DNA of 5,115 bases from Trebonia sp. (GTDB lineage: Bacteria > Actinomycetota > Actinomycetes > Streptosporangiales > Streptosporangiaceae), in assembly GCA_030038035.1 (NCBI GenBank), contig JASHPP010000316.1, positions 1 through 5,115 on the forward strand, given 5' to 3'. Position 1 is the first letter of the stretch. Each line of letters starts with the position of its first letter. Below the pieces are notes generated by a model. It was not told where the DNA came from. It did not search any database and saw only the letters and a list, made by a program, of their open reading frames with translations. A program made the position numbers and the translations under genes. This document shows, piece by piece, positions 1 through 5,115 of the stretch.

Positions 1-6
1 GTGCGA

Positions 7-20
7 CTTTGCACACCTTG
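7..20 (+). repeat. Candidate left terminal inverted repeat of the IS
   Basis: CTTTGCACAC followed by CTTG. The complement of 1372-1387 reads CTTTGCACAC, TC, CTTG, so 14 of 16 positions match with one 2-base gap. The 10-base exact core and its placement on either side of the transposase are suggestive. The gap is unusual for functional IS30 ends. Confidence 0.4.
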
Positions 21-38
21 AAGTCCAGGATGTTTCGC

Positions 39-60
39 AACACCGTATTTTGTAGGTGTT
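39..60. repeat. Short hairpin near the IS left end
   Basis: AACACC (39-44) and GGTGTT (55-60) are perfect 6-base arms around a 10-base AT-rich loop. The hairpin lies between the candidate left end and the transposase ribosome binding site, where IS elements often carry structures that limit read-in expression. That role is inference only; the stem is short. Confidence 0.3.
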
Positions 61-81
61 TCGGCGTGTTCTGGTTGTTCT

Positions 82-87
82 GGGAGG
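82..87 (+). promoter_or_regulatory. Ribosome binding site of the transposase
   Basis: GGGAGG lies 5 bases before the GTG at 93. It is the only good Shine-Dalgarno match near the N-terminus and decides the GTG start over the upstream TTG. Confidence 0.65.
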
Positions 88-92
88 TTCGG

Positions 93-1079
93 GTGTCGTG
101 GGCGCGGCTGACATTCACCGAGCGGGCGGAGATCGCCCGGCTGCATGACGAGGGTCGCGGGGTCCGGGCGATCGCCCGGGTGCTTGAGCGCGCGCCGTCT
201 ACGATCTCGCGGGAGCTGAAGCGGAACACCTCGCCGTCGCCGCGCCGGTACCGCGCGTTCCAGGCGCACATCATGGCCCGCGAACGGGGGCGCCGGCCCA
301 GGCCGCGCAAGCTGGCGGCCGGCACGCTGGTGCGCGCCCAGGTCGTGCAGATGCTGCGCGCGGACTATTCTCCGTGGGAGGTCGAGGGCCGGCTGAGGCT
401 GGAGTATCCAGGCGACCGGGGGATGCAGGTGAGCCACGAGACGATCTACCAGGCGCTGTTCGTGCAGGGCAAGGGCAGCTTGCGCGCCGAGGTCGGCCAG
501 GCGCTGCGCTGCGGCCGCCGCCGGCGCCGCACGCGCAGCCACGAGCCGAAGGCAGGCCCGATCGCCGGTGCCGTTCCGATCAGCGACCGGCCGGCCGAGG
601 CCGGGGACCGGGCAGTGCCCGGGCACTGGGAAGGTGACCTGATCATCGGCAAGAACGGCCAGAGCGCGGTCGTCACCCTGGCCGAGCGGGCCTCTCGGTT
701 CTGCCTGATCATCGCCCTGCCCGACGGGCGGACCGCGGACAAGGTCGCCGACGGGCTCGCCGACCGGATCCTGACCCTGCCCGCCGCGCTGCGCCGCACG
801 CTGACCTGGGACCGCGGCGTCGAGATGGCCGCCCACGCCGCCTTCACCATCGCCACCGGCGTCCAGGTCTACTTCGCTGACCCGCACTCCCCCTGGCAGC
901 GCGGCACCAGCGAGAACACCAACGGGCTGATCCGCTACTACCTGCCTAAGGGCACCGACCTGTCCGTGCACACCCAGGCCGGCCTGGACGCCATCGCCGG
1001 CAAGCTCAGCACCCGCCCGCGCCGCGCCCTGGGCTACCGCACCCCTGCCGAAGCCCTCGACCAGCTGCTCGCCGCCTGA
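93..1079 (+). CDS. IS30-family DDE transposase
   Basis: Catalyses cut-and-paste or circle-mediated transposition of its own element by binding the terminal repeats. The protein is 328 residues from GTG at 93, a normal IS30 length. This start is chosen because GGGAGG at 82-87 sits 5 bases upstream; the frame is open further back to a TTG at 9, but the extra 28 residues (Cys/Phe/Trp-rich) do not look like family sequence. Seen in order: an N-terminal helix-turn-helix (about 7-47, LTFTERAEIARLHDEGR through STISRELKRN), a second DNA-binding helical region with SPWEVEGRL and VSHETIYQALF (about 93-123), an Arg-rich linker (about 139-148), then the catalytic domain. Catalytic residues are Asp182 (GHWEGDLIIG), Asp240 (TWDRGVEMA) and Glu274 (SPWQRGTSENTNGLIR), with 33 residues between the last two. 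The ending RPRRALGYRTPAEAL is typical. No frameshift or missing catalytic residue is seen, so it may be active. Confidence 0.93.
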   Translation: MSWARLTFTERAEIARLHDEGRGVRAIARVLERAPSTISRELKRNTSPSPRRYRAFQAHIMARERGRRPRPRKLAAGTLVRAQVVQMLRADYSPWEVEGRLRLEYPGDRGMQVSHETIYQALFVQGKGSLRAEVGQALRCGRRRRRTRSHEPKAGPIAGAVPISDRPAEAGDRAVPGHWEGDLIIGKNGQSAVVTLAERASRFCLIIALPDGRTADKVADGLADRILTLPAALRRTLTWDRGVEMAAHAAFTIATGVQVYFADPHSPWQRGTSENTNGLIRYYLPKGTDLSVHTQAGLDAIAGKLSTRPRRALGYRTPAEALDQLLAA

Positions 1080-1111
1080 CCGAAGACAGCGCCGCACTCC
1101 CGCCACAGGCC

Positions 1112-1234
1112 GTGCCCGGACTTGACAAGGGGCGGCGGCCCGTACGCTGGCCCGCGAACCGGGCAAGCCCTCTGGCCTGCCCGCAATAGCCCGGTCAGGG
1201 CCGCCGCGAGGGTTCCCTTGTCAAGTCCGGGCAC
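1112..1234. repeat. Palindromic element with perfect 20-base inverted arms
   Basis: The arm at 1112-1131 (GTGCCCGGACTTGACAAGGG) is the exact reverse complement of 1215-1234. The structure nests inward: 1132-1141 (GCGGCGGCCC) pairs with 1198-1207, and 1158-1164 (ACCGGGC) pairs with 1189-1195. A 7-base bulge (1208-1214) lies on one side only. The arm core CTTG-A-CAAG is itself nearly palindromic and contains TTGACA. Size and symmetry resemble a MITE or REP-type element, but a bidirectional terminator between convergent genes or part of the IS end is also possible. No coding capacity is evident. Confidence 0.75.
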
Positions 1235-1258
1235 CCCCCGGCAAACCCCGGAAAATGA

Positions 1259-1277
1259 GCGGCGGCGAAGCCGCCGC
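1259..1277. repeat. Stable 8-base-pair hairpin with GAA loop
   Basis: GCGGCGGC (1259-1266) and GCCGCCGC (1270-1277) pair perfectly around GAA. The centre is GCGAAGC, a sequence known to form an exceptionally stable mini-hairpin as single-stranded DNA. It may assist transcription termination, but no T tract follows on either strand. It lies 25 bases after the palindromic element. Confidence 0.6.
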
Positions 1278-1371
1278 ATGTCTTCCCTGGCCCGGCCGCC
1301 CGTTGCGCTAGCCGCTTGACACCAAGCACTCCCTGACCTTTTCGGAGTCCGTTATGGGCGATTTGTTCATG

Positions 1372-1387
1372 CAAGGAGTGTGCAAAG
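1372..1387 (-). repeat. Candidate right terminal inverted repeat of the IS
   Basis: Read on the complement it is CTTTGCACAC, TC, CCTTG without its first C, matching 7-20 except for the inserted TC. If real, it puts the IS right end about 54 bases before the end of the VOC gene. A conserved extension farther inward is not seen. Confidence 0.4.
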
Positions 1388-1492
1388 ATGACGCCAGTTG
1401 CTGCTGTGGTTGATGGTGCCGCGCCGGGGGCCGGGCGCGCTCAGCCGTCCGCGACCATGATGCAGAAGGGGTGCCCGGACGGGTCGGCGTAG
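1388..1492 (+). CDS. Possible 34-residue ORF overlapping the VOC 3' end
   Basis: ATG at 1388 is preceded by AAGGAG (1373-1378) with a 9-base spacer, a good ribosome binding site. The frame encodes MTPVAAVVDGAAPGAGR and ends at TAG (1490-1492), antisense to the last 52 bases of the VOC gene. The Ala/Gly/Pro-rich sequence matches no family I know. The start directly follows the candidate right IS repeat, so this may be the 5' stub of a gene cut by an old rearrangement, or simply chance. Confidence 0.15.
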   Translation: MTPVAAVVDGAAPGAGRAQPSATMMQKGCPDGSA

Positions 1493-1872
1493 ACGCGCAG
1501 GGGTTCTTCCTCGTCGCCGGAGCGGTCGAGAAGCAGGCGGGCACCGAGCGCCAGGGCGCGCTCGTGCTGGAGGTCGAGCGATGTCATGTCCCGGACCGTC
1601 ATGTCCAGGTGGAGCTGCTGCGGGACGGCGTCCCCCGGCCAGGTCGGCGCGCGCAGCGACGTCACTTGCTGGAACGCGATCGCCTTGCCGCCCGCGGGAT
1701 CCCGCAGGACCAGCCAGTCGCGGCCCCGCTCGTCGTCGCCGCCCGGGCCTGGCGGCTCGTCGCCTGGGCGGTAGGCGTACCCGAGGAGCTGCCGGTAGAA
1801 CTCGGCCAGCCCGCGGGCGTCGGTGGTGTCGAGCACGACCTGGCGCAGCTGCGGGAATCCGGACGCGCTCAC
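1441..1872 (-). CDS. VOC family (glyoxalase-like) protein
   Basis: A 143-residue cytoplasmic protein of the vicinal oxygen chelate fold. The start is GTG at 1872; it overlaps the stop of the upstream serine hydrolase as GTGA, so translation is probably coupled. The frame is open further upstream, but that part is read through the hydrolase gene. Seen: a first beta-alpha unit LRQVVLDTTD with FYRQLLG (about 9-31), a Gly/Asp/Pro-rich loop (about 36-51), DWLVLRDP (about 53-60), VPQQLHLDMTVRD (about 83-95) with His88, and a final strand YADPSGHPFCIMV (about 128-140). This pattern fits the Glyoxalase_6-like subgroup common in actinobacteria. The usual first metal ligand at the start of strand one is Gln11 and the final Glu position appears replaced, so a metal-dependent glyoxalase activity is doubtful. 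Substrate unknown; a binding, resistance or small-molecule-modifying role is possible. Confidence 0.85.
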   Translation of the reverse strand: MSASGFPQLRQVVLDTTDARGLAEFYRQLLGYAYRPGDEPPGPGGDDERGRDWLVLRDPAGGKAIAFQQVTSLRAPTWPGDAVPQQLHLDMTVRDMTSLDLQHERALALGARLLLDRSGDEEEPLRVYADPSGHPFCIMVADG

Positions 1873-3131
1873 ACCAGCGCCTGGTAGACGAGCTGCCGCA
1901 GCTGCGGGCGGATCGGGTGCGCGCTTGAGGGCATCAGCTGCGTGTAGAAGGAGGCCGTAAGCTCTTCGGCCTGGTCGATCCAGAACGCGGTGCTCGCCAT
2001 GCCGCCCCACGAGAGCTCGCCTGCCGAGCGGACGACCTTCCCTGGCACCGGGTCGATCACCACCGCGAAACCCAGGCCGAAGCCGACGCCGCGGAACGGC
2101 GCCTGCGGGTCCAACGCCCTGCCGAACGTCTCCAGGTCAGCGCCGCCGGGCAGGTGGTTCTCGCCCATGTAGCGCACCGTGCGGGGGCTGAGCAGCCGCA
2201 CGCCGTTCAGCTCTCCTGCCGGGCTTTCCCGGCGGTCCAGCAGCAGCTGGGTGAACGTGTGGTAGTCCGCGGCCGTGGAGACCAGGCCGCCGCCGCCGCT
2301 GAGCAGCGCAGGCGGCTTGCGCGCCTCCTCGCCGAGGGCGTCCATCCGGGCCGGCTTGCGGTCCGGCGCCGCCCCGTACAGGGCCGCGAGCCGGGGCAGG
2401 TCCTCCGGCGGCGCGTAGAAGCCGGTGTCGGTCATGCCGAGCGGGTCCAGGATCCGCGACCGGAAGAACTCGTCGAGCGGCTGGCCGGAGGCGACCTCGA
2501 CCACGCGGCCGAGCACGTCGGTGGCGACCGAGTAGTTCCATTCGGCACCCGGCTGGAACAGCAGCGGGATGCCGGCCCAGATGTCGCACGCCTGCGCGAG
2601 GGTGATCCCTGGCTTGGTGTGGACGTCGAACCCCGCCTTTCGGTACACGGCGTCCATGGGGTGCACCCCGTGGAACCCGTAGGTGAGGCCGGCGGTGTGC
2701 GTGAGCAGATGCCAGATCCGCACCGGCTCGACGGCCGGGACGGTGACCGGCCGCACGTCCGAGCCGCCGGTGTAGACCCGGACTTCGGCGAACGAGGGGA
2801 TGAACCTGCTGACCGGGTCGGTGAGCTCGAGCGCGCCCTCCTCGTACAGGATCATCGCCGCCACCGAGGTAATCGGCTTGCTCATCGAGTAGATCCGCCA
2901 CAGCGTGTCCGGTTCGACCGGCAGGCCCGCCTCGGCGTCGCGGGACCCGTGGCAGGACACGTGCGCGAGGCGGCCGTGCCTGCTCACCGTGATCAGCCAG
3001 CCGGGCAGCCGGCCGTCGTCCACGTAGCGCGCGAAGTGCGCGTCGATCCGCCGCAGTCGCTGCGCGTCCAGGCCCACCTCGGCCGGGTCGACCTCAACCT
3101 TTAGTTCGCTCACCGCACCAGCGTGCCTCAT
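1869..3131 (-). CDS. Serine hydrolase, beta-lactamase fold (family VIII esterase-like)
   Basis: A 420-residue protein from ATG at 3131; GTG at 3113 (414 residues, starting VSELKVEVD, with GAGG 12 bases upstream) is an equally plausible start. The nucleophile motif is Ser82-Met-Ser-Lys85 (YSMSKPITS), the second motif is Tyr200-Ser201 (WNYSVATDVLGRVVE), and a C-terminal WGG motif (375-377, in ELSWGGMAST) stands where class C beta-lactamases have KTG. The S-x-x-K, Y-S and WGG set is that of family VIII carboxylesterases such as EstB of Burkholderia gladioli, so ester hydrolysis is more likely than beta-lactam hydrolysis. HLLTHTAGLTYGF (141-153) and LLSGGGGLVSTAADY (276-290) are typical of the wider family. 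No signal peptide or membrane segment is seen, suggesting a cytoplasmic enzyme. It is the first gene of a pair with the VOC protein. Substrate unknown. Confidence 0.92.
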   Translation of the reverse strand: MRHAGAVSELKVEVDPAEVGLDAQRLRRIDAHFARYVDDGRLPGWLITVSRHGRLAHVSCHGSRDAEAGLPVEPDTLWRIYSMSKPITSVAAMILYEEGALELTDPVSRFIPSFAEVRVYTGGSDVRPVTVPAVEPVRIWHLLTHTAGLTYGFHGVHPMDAVYRKAGFDVHTKPGITLAQACDIWAGIPLLFQPGAEWNYSVATDVLGRVVEVASGQPLDEFFRSRILDPLGMTDTGFYAPPEDLPRLAALYGAAPDRKPARMDALGEEARKPPALLSGGGGLVSTAADYHTFTQLLLDRRESPAGELNGVRLLSPRTVRYMGENHLPGGADLETFGRALDPQAPFRGVGFGLGFAVVIDPVPGKVVRSAGELSWGGMASTAFWIDQAEELTASFYTQLMPSSAHPIRPQLRQLVYQALV

Positions 3132-3429
3132 GTTGCCGTTGGCCGCCAGGAGCCCCGGGGTTCGGCCGGGTGACCGCCTCCCCCGCCACTAGAGTCACGC
3201 CTTTGCGCTTCGCTAAGCTCCCGGCAGGAAACCCGTTCGCGGTGGGGCCCACAACGCCAAACCTTTTGCGATCTCGGGAAGTTAAGGGGCTGTGTCGCCG
3301 CTCCCTCGGGTGCATGTCACCTGGTCAGCTGATGTGGGTGTGAGCAGTGCGGCAAGGGTGTGGCAGGCTGGCCGGGGCGCGGGCGGCTGCCCGGCGGGCG
3401 TCTCAGATAGTGGGACGGCATCGGCAACT

Positions 3430-3493
3430 TAGGACCCGGGCCGCAGCTTTATTGCCCGTTTTATACCGATTTCTGGATGCCGCTCGGGTCCTA
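3430..3493. repeat. Long imperfect inverted repeat around an AT-rich loop
   Basis: TAGGACCCG (3430-3438) pairs exactly with CGGGTCCTA (3485-3493). The pairing continues inward with one G-T wobble, two pairs, one C-C mismatch and three more pairs, so 3430-3445 pairs with 3478-3493 at 15 of 16 positions. The 32-base loop is only about 40% G+C, unlike the surrounding DNA, and contains TTTATT and TTTTATA. It lies 140 bases beyond the egtD stop, so it could be a processing or termination structure for that transcript or a protein-binding site. No T tract immediately follows the stem on the - strand. Confidence 0.55.
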
Positions 3494-3587
3494 TCTTGGC
3501 CAGCGCTCGCGGACCGCGCCCGGTATGGGTGATTTGTCCGCCGCTGCGTGTGCAAGCGGTCGCAGGGAAAGGGCCTGAGACTTGCCG

Positions 3588-3613
3588 CCGGTCCACTCGA
3601 CGAACTTGACCGG
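3588..3613 (-). terminator. Weak hairpin after egtD
   Basis: CCGGTC (3588-3593) and GACCGG (3608-3613) form a 6-base GC stem with a 14-base loop, 20 bases past the egtD stop. A second GACCGG occurs at about 3626-3631. There is no T-rich tail, so this is only a possible terminator. Confidence 0.25.
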
Positions 3614-3632
3614 ACGGAGCGTGCTGACCGGC

Positions 3633-4610
3633 CTAATCCGGCACCGACAGCGACAGCCCGAACTGCCCGGCCGGGTCGGTCCACCACGAGCGCAGCGCGA
3701 ACCCGGCCGCGGCCAGCTCACGCTCGACCCCGGCGCGGCGGAATTTCGCGGACACCTCGGTGCGCATCTCCTCGCCGGCCGCGAACGCGACGGTGAGCCC
3801 GATCGCCGGCACGCGCACCCGCTGGCCGGCCGTCGAGCGCAGCCGCATCTCGATCCACTCGGCGGCCGCGTCCCAGACCGCGACGTGCTCGAACGCGTCC
3901 AGGTCGAAGTCCGCGCCCAGTTCGGCGTTGAGCACGGCGAGGACGTTCTTGTCGAACGCGGCGGTCACCCCGGCGGCGTCGTCGTACGCCGCGACAAGCA
4001 CCGCGGGGTCCTTGACCAGGTCCGTGCCGAGCAGGAACGCGTCGCCCGGCCGCAGCTGCCCCCGGACCTTGGACAGGAACGAGGCACGCTGCGCCGGGAC
4101 CATGTTCCCGATCGTCGAGCCGAGGAACGCGGCCAGCCGCGGGCCAGCGTCCCCGCCGGACGCGCCCGGCAGCCCGAGGTGCTCCTCGAAGTCCGCCACG
4201 ACCGCGTGCACCTCCAGGCCCGGGTACTCGGCGGCGAGCGCGTCGCCGGCGAGGACCAGCGCGGACTCGCTCACGTCGACGGGCACGTACGAGCGCAGCG
4301 TCCCGCGGTCGCGCAGCGCGTCGAGCAGCAGCCGGGTCTTCTCCGACGACCCGGAGCCGAGCTCGACGAGGACCTGCGCGTCAGTGGCCGCGGCGATCTC
4401 GCCGCTGACCGCGCGCAGGATCGAGCGCTCCGCGCGGGTCGGGTAGTACTCGGGGAGTTCGGTGATCTTCTCGAACAGCGCGCTGCCCTGCGCGTCGTAG
4501 AACCACTTCGGCGGCAGCGTCTTGGGGGTGGCGGACAGGCCGGCCAGGGCGTCCGCGCGCAGCGTGCGGGCGCGGTAGTCGGGCGGGAGGCGGTACTCGA
4601 CGGAGGTCAA
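3633..4610 (-). CDS. egtD: L-histidine N-alpha-methyltransferase EgtD
   Basis: Uses three S-adenosylmethionine molecules to convert histidine to hercynine (N-alpha-trimethylhistidine), the first committed step of ergothioneine synthesis in the cytoplasm. The protein is 325 residues, close to the 321 of the Mycolicibacterium smegmatis enzyme. The start is TTG at 4610: it overlaps the egtC stop as TTGA, GAAGGGA (4621-4627) lies 10 bases upstream, and no ATG or GTG fits. Seen: [18 protein letters not shown] (about 33-50), [11 protein letters not shown] with Tyr56, the SAM loop [11 protein letters not shown] (about 82-92), DVSESAL (112-118), FLGSTIGNM with Asn169, EWIEMRLRS with Met255, and MRTEVSAKF with Glu285 and Ser287. 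These match the histidine-binding Tyr56, Asn166, Met252, Glu282 and Ser284 of the M. smegmatis enzyme, with a 3-residue shift from a Gly/Ala-rich insertion near 150-156. All key residues are present, so function is well supported. Confidence 0.96.
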   Translation of the reverse strand: MTSVEYRLPPDYRARTLRADALAGLSATPKTLPPKWFYDAQGSALFEKITELPEYYPTRAERSILRAVSGEIAAATDAQVLVELGSGSSEKTRLLLDALRDRGTLRSYVPVDVSESALVLAGDALAAEYPGLEVHAVVADFEEHLGLPGASGGDAGPRLAAFLGSTIGNMVPAQRASFLSKVRGQLRPGDAFLLGTDLVKDPAVLVAAYDDAAGVTAAFDKNVLAVLNAELGADFDLDAFEHVAVWDAAAEWIEMRLRSTAGQRVRVPAIGLTVAFAAGEEMRTEVSAKFRRAGVERELAAAGFALRSWWTDPAGQFGLSLSVPD

Positions 4611-5115
4611 CGGATTGCGATCCCTTCGGTGAGAGCGGCAAGCGGTGAGATGGTCACCCGGGCGGGCGCCGGGACCCCGAACGGCAGCGCGGTGAGCACG
4701 TGCCTGTCGGGGACCTCGGCCCAGCCGGGTTCGTCGTCGCCAGGCTCGGAGGCGACGGTGACGGCCCCGCCCGCCTGCCGGTACCACAGCGTGTCACCGG
4801 CGGCGGTGGCGGCGACCGACCGCCCGTCGGTGAGCAGGAAGTTGAAGCGCCCCGACCCCCCGGCCGCCTCGATCGCGGCGATCGTCGCGGCCAGCGCGAC
4901 GTCGGCGGCCGCCCCGGACCGCAGCCGGCCGAGCACGAGCGCCCACAGGAACGCCGAGTCCACCATTGCTTCGAGGGAGAACGGCGACTCGGGCGGCGTC
5001 AGCGCCGCGGACAGCGCCGCGGCCGACGCGGGCCATCCGTCGAGCGCCCCGTTGTGGCTGAACAGCCAGGGTCCCGACGCGAACGGGGCGACCGCCGCCT
5101 CCCCGAGCGCGGTGC
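4607..5115 (-). CDS. egtC: Gamma-glutamyl-hercynylcysteine sulfoxide hydrolase EgtC, N-terminus missing
   Basis: Removes the gamma-glutamyl group from hercynyl-gamma-glutamylcysteine S-oxide, the step after the EgtB sulfoxide synthase. The frame runs unbroken from the right edge to TGA at 4607-4609; 168 residues are visible. The ATG at 4966 is internal, because the preceding 49 in-frame codons are clearly family sequence. Those residues include [20 protein letters not shown] (8-27), the class II glutamine amidotransferase SHNG motif, followed by [17 protein letters not shown] (48-64), NFLLTDGRS (about 91-99) and a C-terminal beta-rich part. The N-terminal nucleophilic cysteine should lie beyond 5115. 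The gene overlaps egtD by 4 bases, the standard egtC-egtD order, so the two are co-transcribed and probably translationally coupled. Function rests on fold plus context and is secure. Confidence 0.93.
   Translation of the reverse strand, partial: TALGEAAVAPFASGPWLFSHNGALDGWPASAAALSAALTPPESPFSLEAMVDSAFLWALVLGRLRSGAAADVALAATIAAIEAAGGSGRFNFLLTDGRSVAATAAGDTLWYRQAGGAVTVASEPGDDEPGWAEVPDRHVLTALPFGVPAPARVTISPLAALTEGIAIR
4621..4627 (-). promoter_or_regulatory. Ribosome binding site of egtD
   Basis: GAAGGGA read on the - strand, inside the end of egtC, 10 bases before the TTG at 4610. It supports the rare TTG start over the much longer open frame reaching back to 4787, which would duplicate most of the end of egtC in another frame. 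Confidence 0.6.

Larger units (their letters stand above)
1..1387 (+). mobile_element. IS30-family insertion sequence, boundaries uncertain
   Basis: The element is identified by its complete IS30-type transposase (93-1079). The ends are not certain. One reading uses a short inverted match: CTTTGCACAC at 7-16 followed by CTTG, and its complement at 1378-1387 preceded by CAAGG at 1372-1376. This gives about 1.38 kb with an unusually long tail of about 300 bases after the transposase. A second reading uses the left-end string CCTTGAAGTCCAGG (16-29), which resembles the complement of 1116-1130 apart from a 2-base gap. That gives about 1.1 kb, closer to the usual IS30 size. IS30 elements normally have imperfect terminal repeats of 20-30 bases and make 2-3 base target duplications, but neither reading shows a full ungapped repeat. 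The left end could also extend beyond the window. Confidence 0.7.
1080..1440. other. Non-coding, structured region between transposase and VOC gene
   Basis: No convincing protein gene is seen in these 361 bases; the open frames are short and match no family. It contains a 123-base palindromic element, a GAA-loop hairpin, a weak 5-base hairpin (1328-1332 with 1344-1348), the candidate right IS repeat and the ribosome binding site of a possible 34-residue ORF. It separates two genes transcribed toward each other, so it should also contain the 3' ends of both transcripts. No run of T after a stem marks a clear intrinsic terminator. Confidence 0.6.
3132..3632. other. Intergenic region between egtD and the serine hydrolase
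   Basis: About 500 bases without a convincing gene. A 73-codon open frame on the - strand (3094-3315) overlaps the hydrolase start in another frame and has no recognisable family. The region must contain the 3' end of the egt transcript and, if the hydrolase is not read through from egtD, its promoter. On the - strand a weak candidate is TTAGCG (about 3208-3213), 17 bases, then TCTAGT (about 3185-3190), which matches the sigma-70 consensus poorly. A long imperfect inverted repeat lies at 3430-3493. No tRNA or known riboswitch was recognised. Confidence 0.55.

Noticed and set aside
446..856. 136-codon open frame on the - strand
   Set aside because: Antisense to the transposase catalytic domain; no motif.
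1122..1148. TTGACA (1122-1127) and TACGCT (1143-1148) as a promoter
   Set aside because: The spacer is 15 bases, the -10 match is poor, and TTGACA is part of the palindrome arm, so its presence is explained by the repeat.
1316..1344. TTGACA at 1316-1321 as an outward-facing promoter at the IS end
   Set aside because: No acceptable -10 hexamer occurs 16-18 bases downstream.
2137..2901. 254-codon open frame on the - strand
   Set aside because: It is a frame-shifted reading of the serine hydrolase gene with Arg/Pro/Gly-rich sequence. The hydrolase frame contains all the motifs.
2154..3104. 316-codon open frame on the + strand
   Set aside because: It lies wholly antisense to the serine hydrolase, is dominated by Arg/Val/Gly repeats typical of high-GC shadow frames, and shows no family motif.
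3094..3315. 73-codon open frame on the - strand upstream of the hydrolase
   Set aside because: It overlaps the hydrolase start in another frame, has no recognisable domain and no clear ribosome binding site. It could be a real small gene only if conserved in relatives.
3132..3632. tRNA or riboswitch in the long gap
   Set aside because: No T-loop consensus, cloverleaf or known riboswitch core was seen on either strand by eye.
3760..4446. 228-codon open frame on the + strand
   Set aside because: Antisense to egtD, which has all catalytic residues; the Ser/Ala/Arg-rich translation is a compositional shadow.

Overview
High-GC DNA typical of Actinomycetota. The main support is strong G/C bias at third codon positions, GTG and TTG starts, and an ergothioneine (egt) cluster of the actinobacterial EgtC-EgtD type. 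The genus cannot be fixed from this window.

Layout. (1) About 1-1390: an IS30-family insertion sequence on the + strand. Its DDE transposase (93-1079) looks complete. The roughly 300-base tail that follows has no convincing gene but is highly structured. It holds a 123-base palindromic element with perfect 20-base arms (1112-1234), a GAA-loop hairpin (1259-1277), and a short match to the left end of the window in inverted orientation (1372-1387). (2) 1441-3131, - strand: a two-gene unit. A family VIII-type esterase/beta-lactamase-fold serine hydrolase is followed, with a 4-base GTGA overlap, by a small VOC (glyoxalase-like) protein. (3) 3132-3632: about 500 bases with no convincing gene. It contains a long imperfect inverted repeat around an AT-rich loop. 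(4) 3633-5115, - strand: egtD (histidine N-alpha-trimethyltransferase), preceded with a 4-base TTGA overlap by egtC (gamma-glutamyl hydrolase, class II glutamine amidotransferase fold). The N-terminus of egtC lies beyond the right edge of the window.

How the genes work together. EgtD makes hercynine from histidine. EgtC removes the glutamyl group from the hercynyl-gamma-glutamylcysteine sulfoxide intermediate. egtB and egtA would be expected upstream, beyond 5115. No egtE-like lyase follows egtD here. The hydrolase/VOC pair is a separate unit of unknown substrate, and nothing in the sequence ties it to ergothioneine. The IS lies just downstream of the VOC gene and points toward it, so the two are convergent.

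The genes themselves belong to known families. The least explained material is the non-coding structure at 1112-1277 and 3430-3493. I found no CRISPR array, tRNA, rRNA, defence system or other clearly new system.
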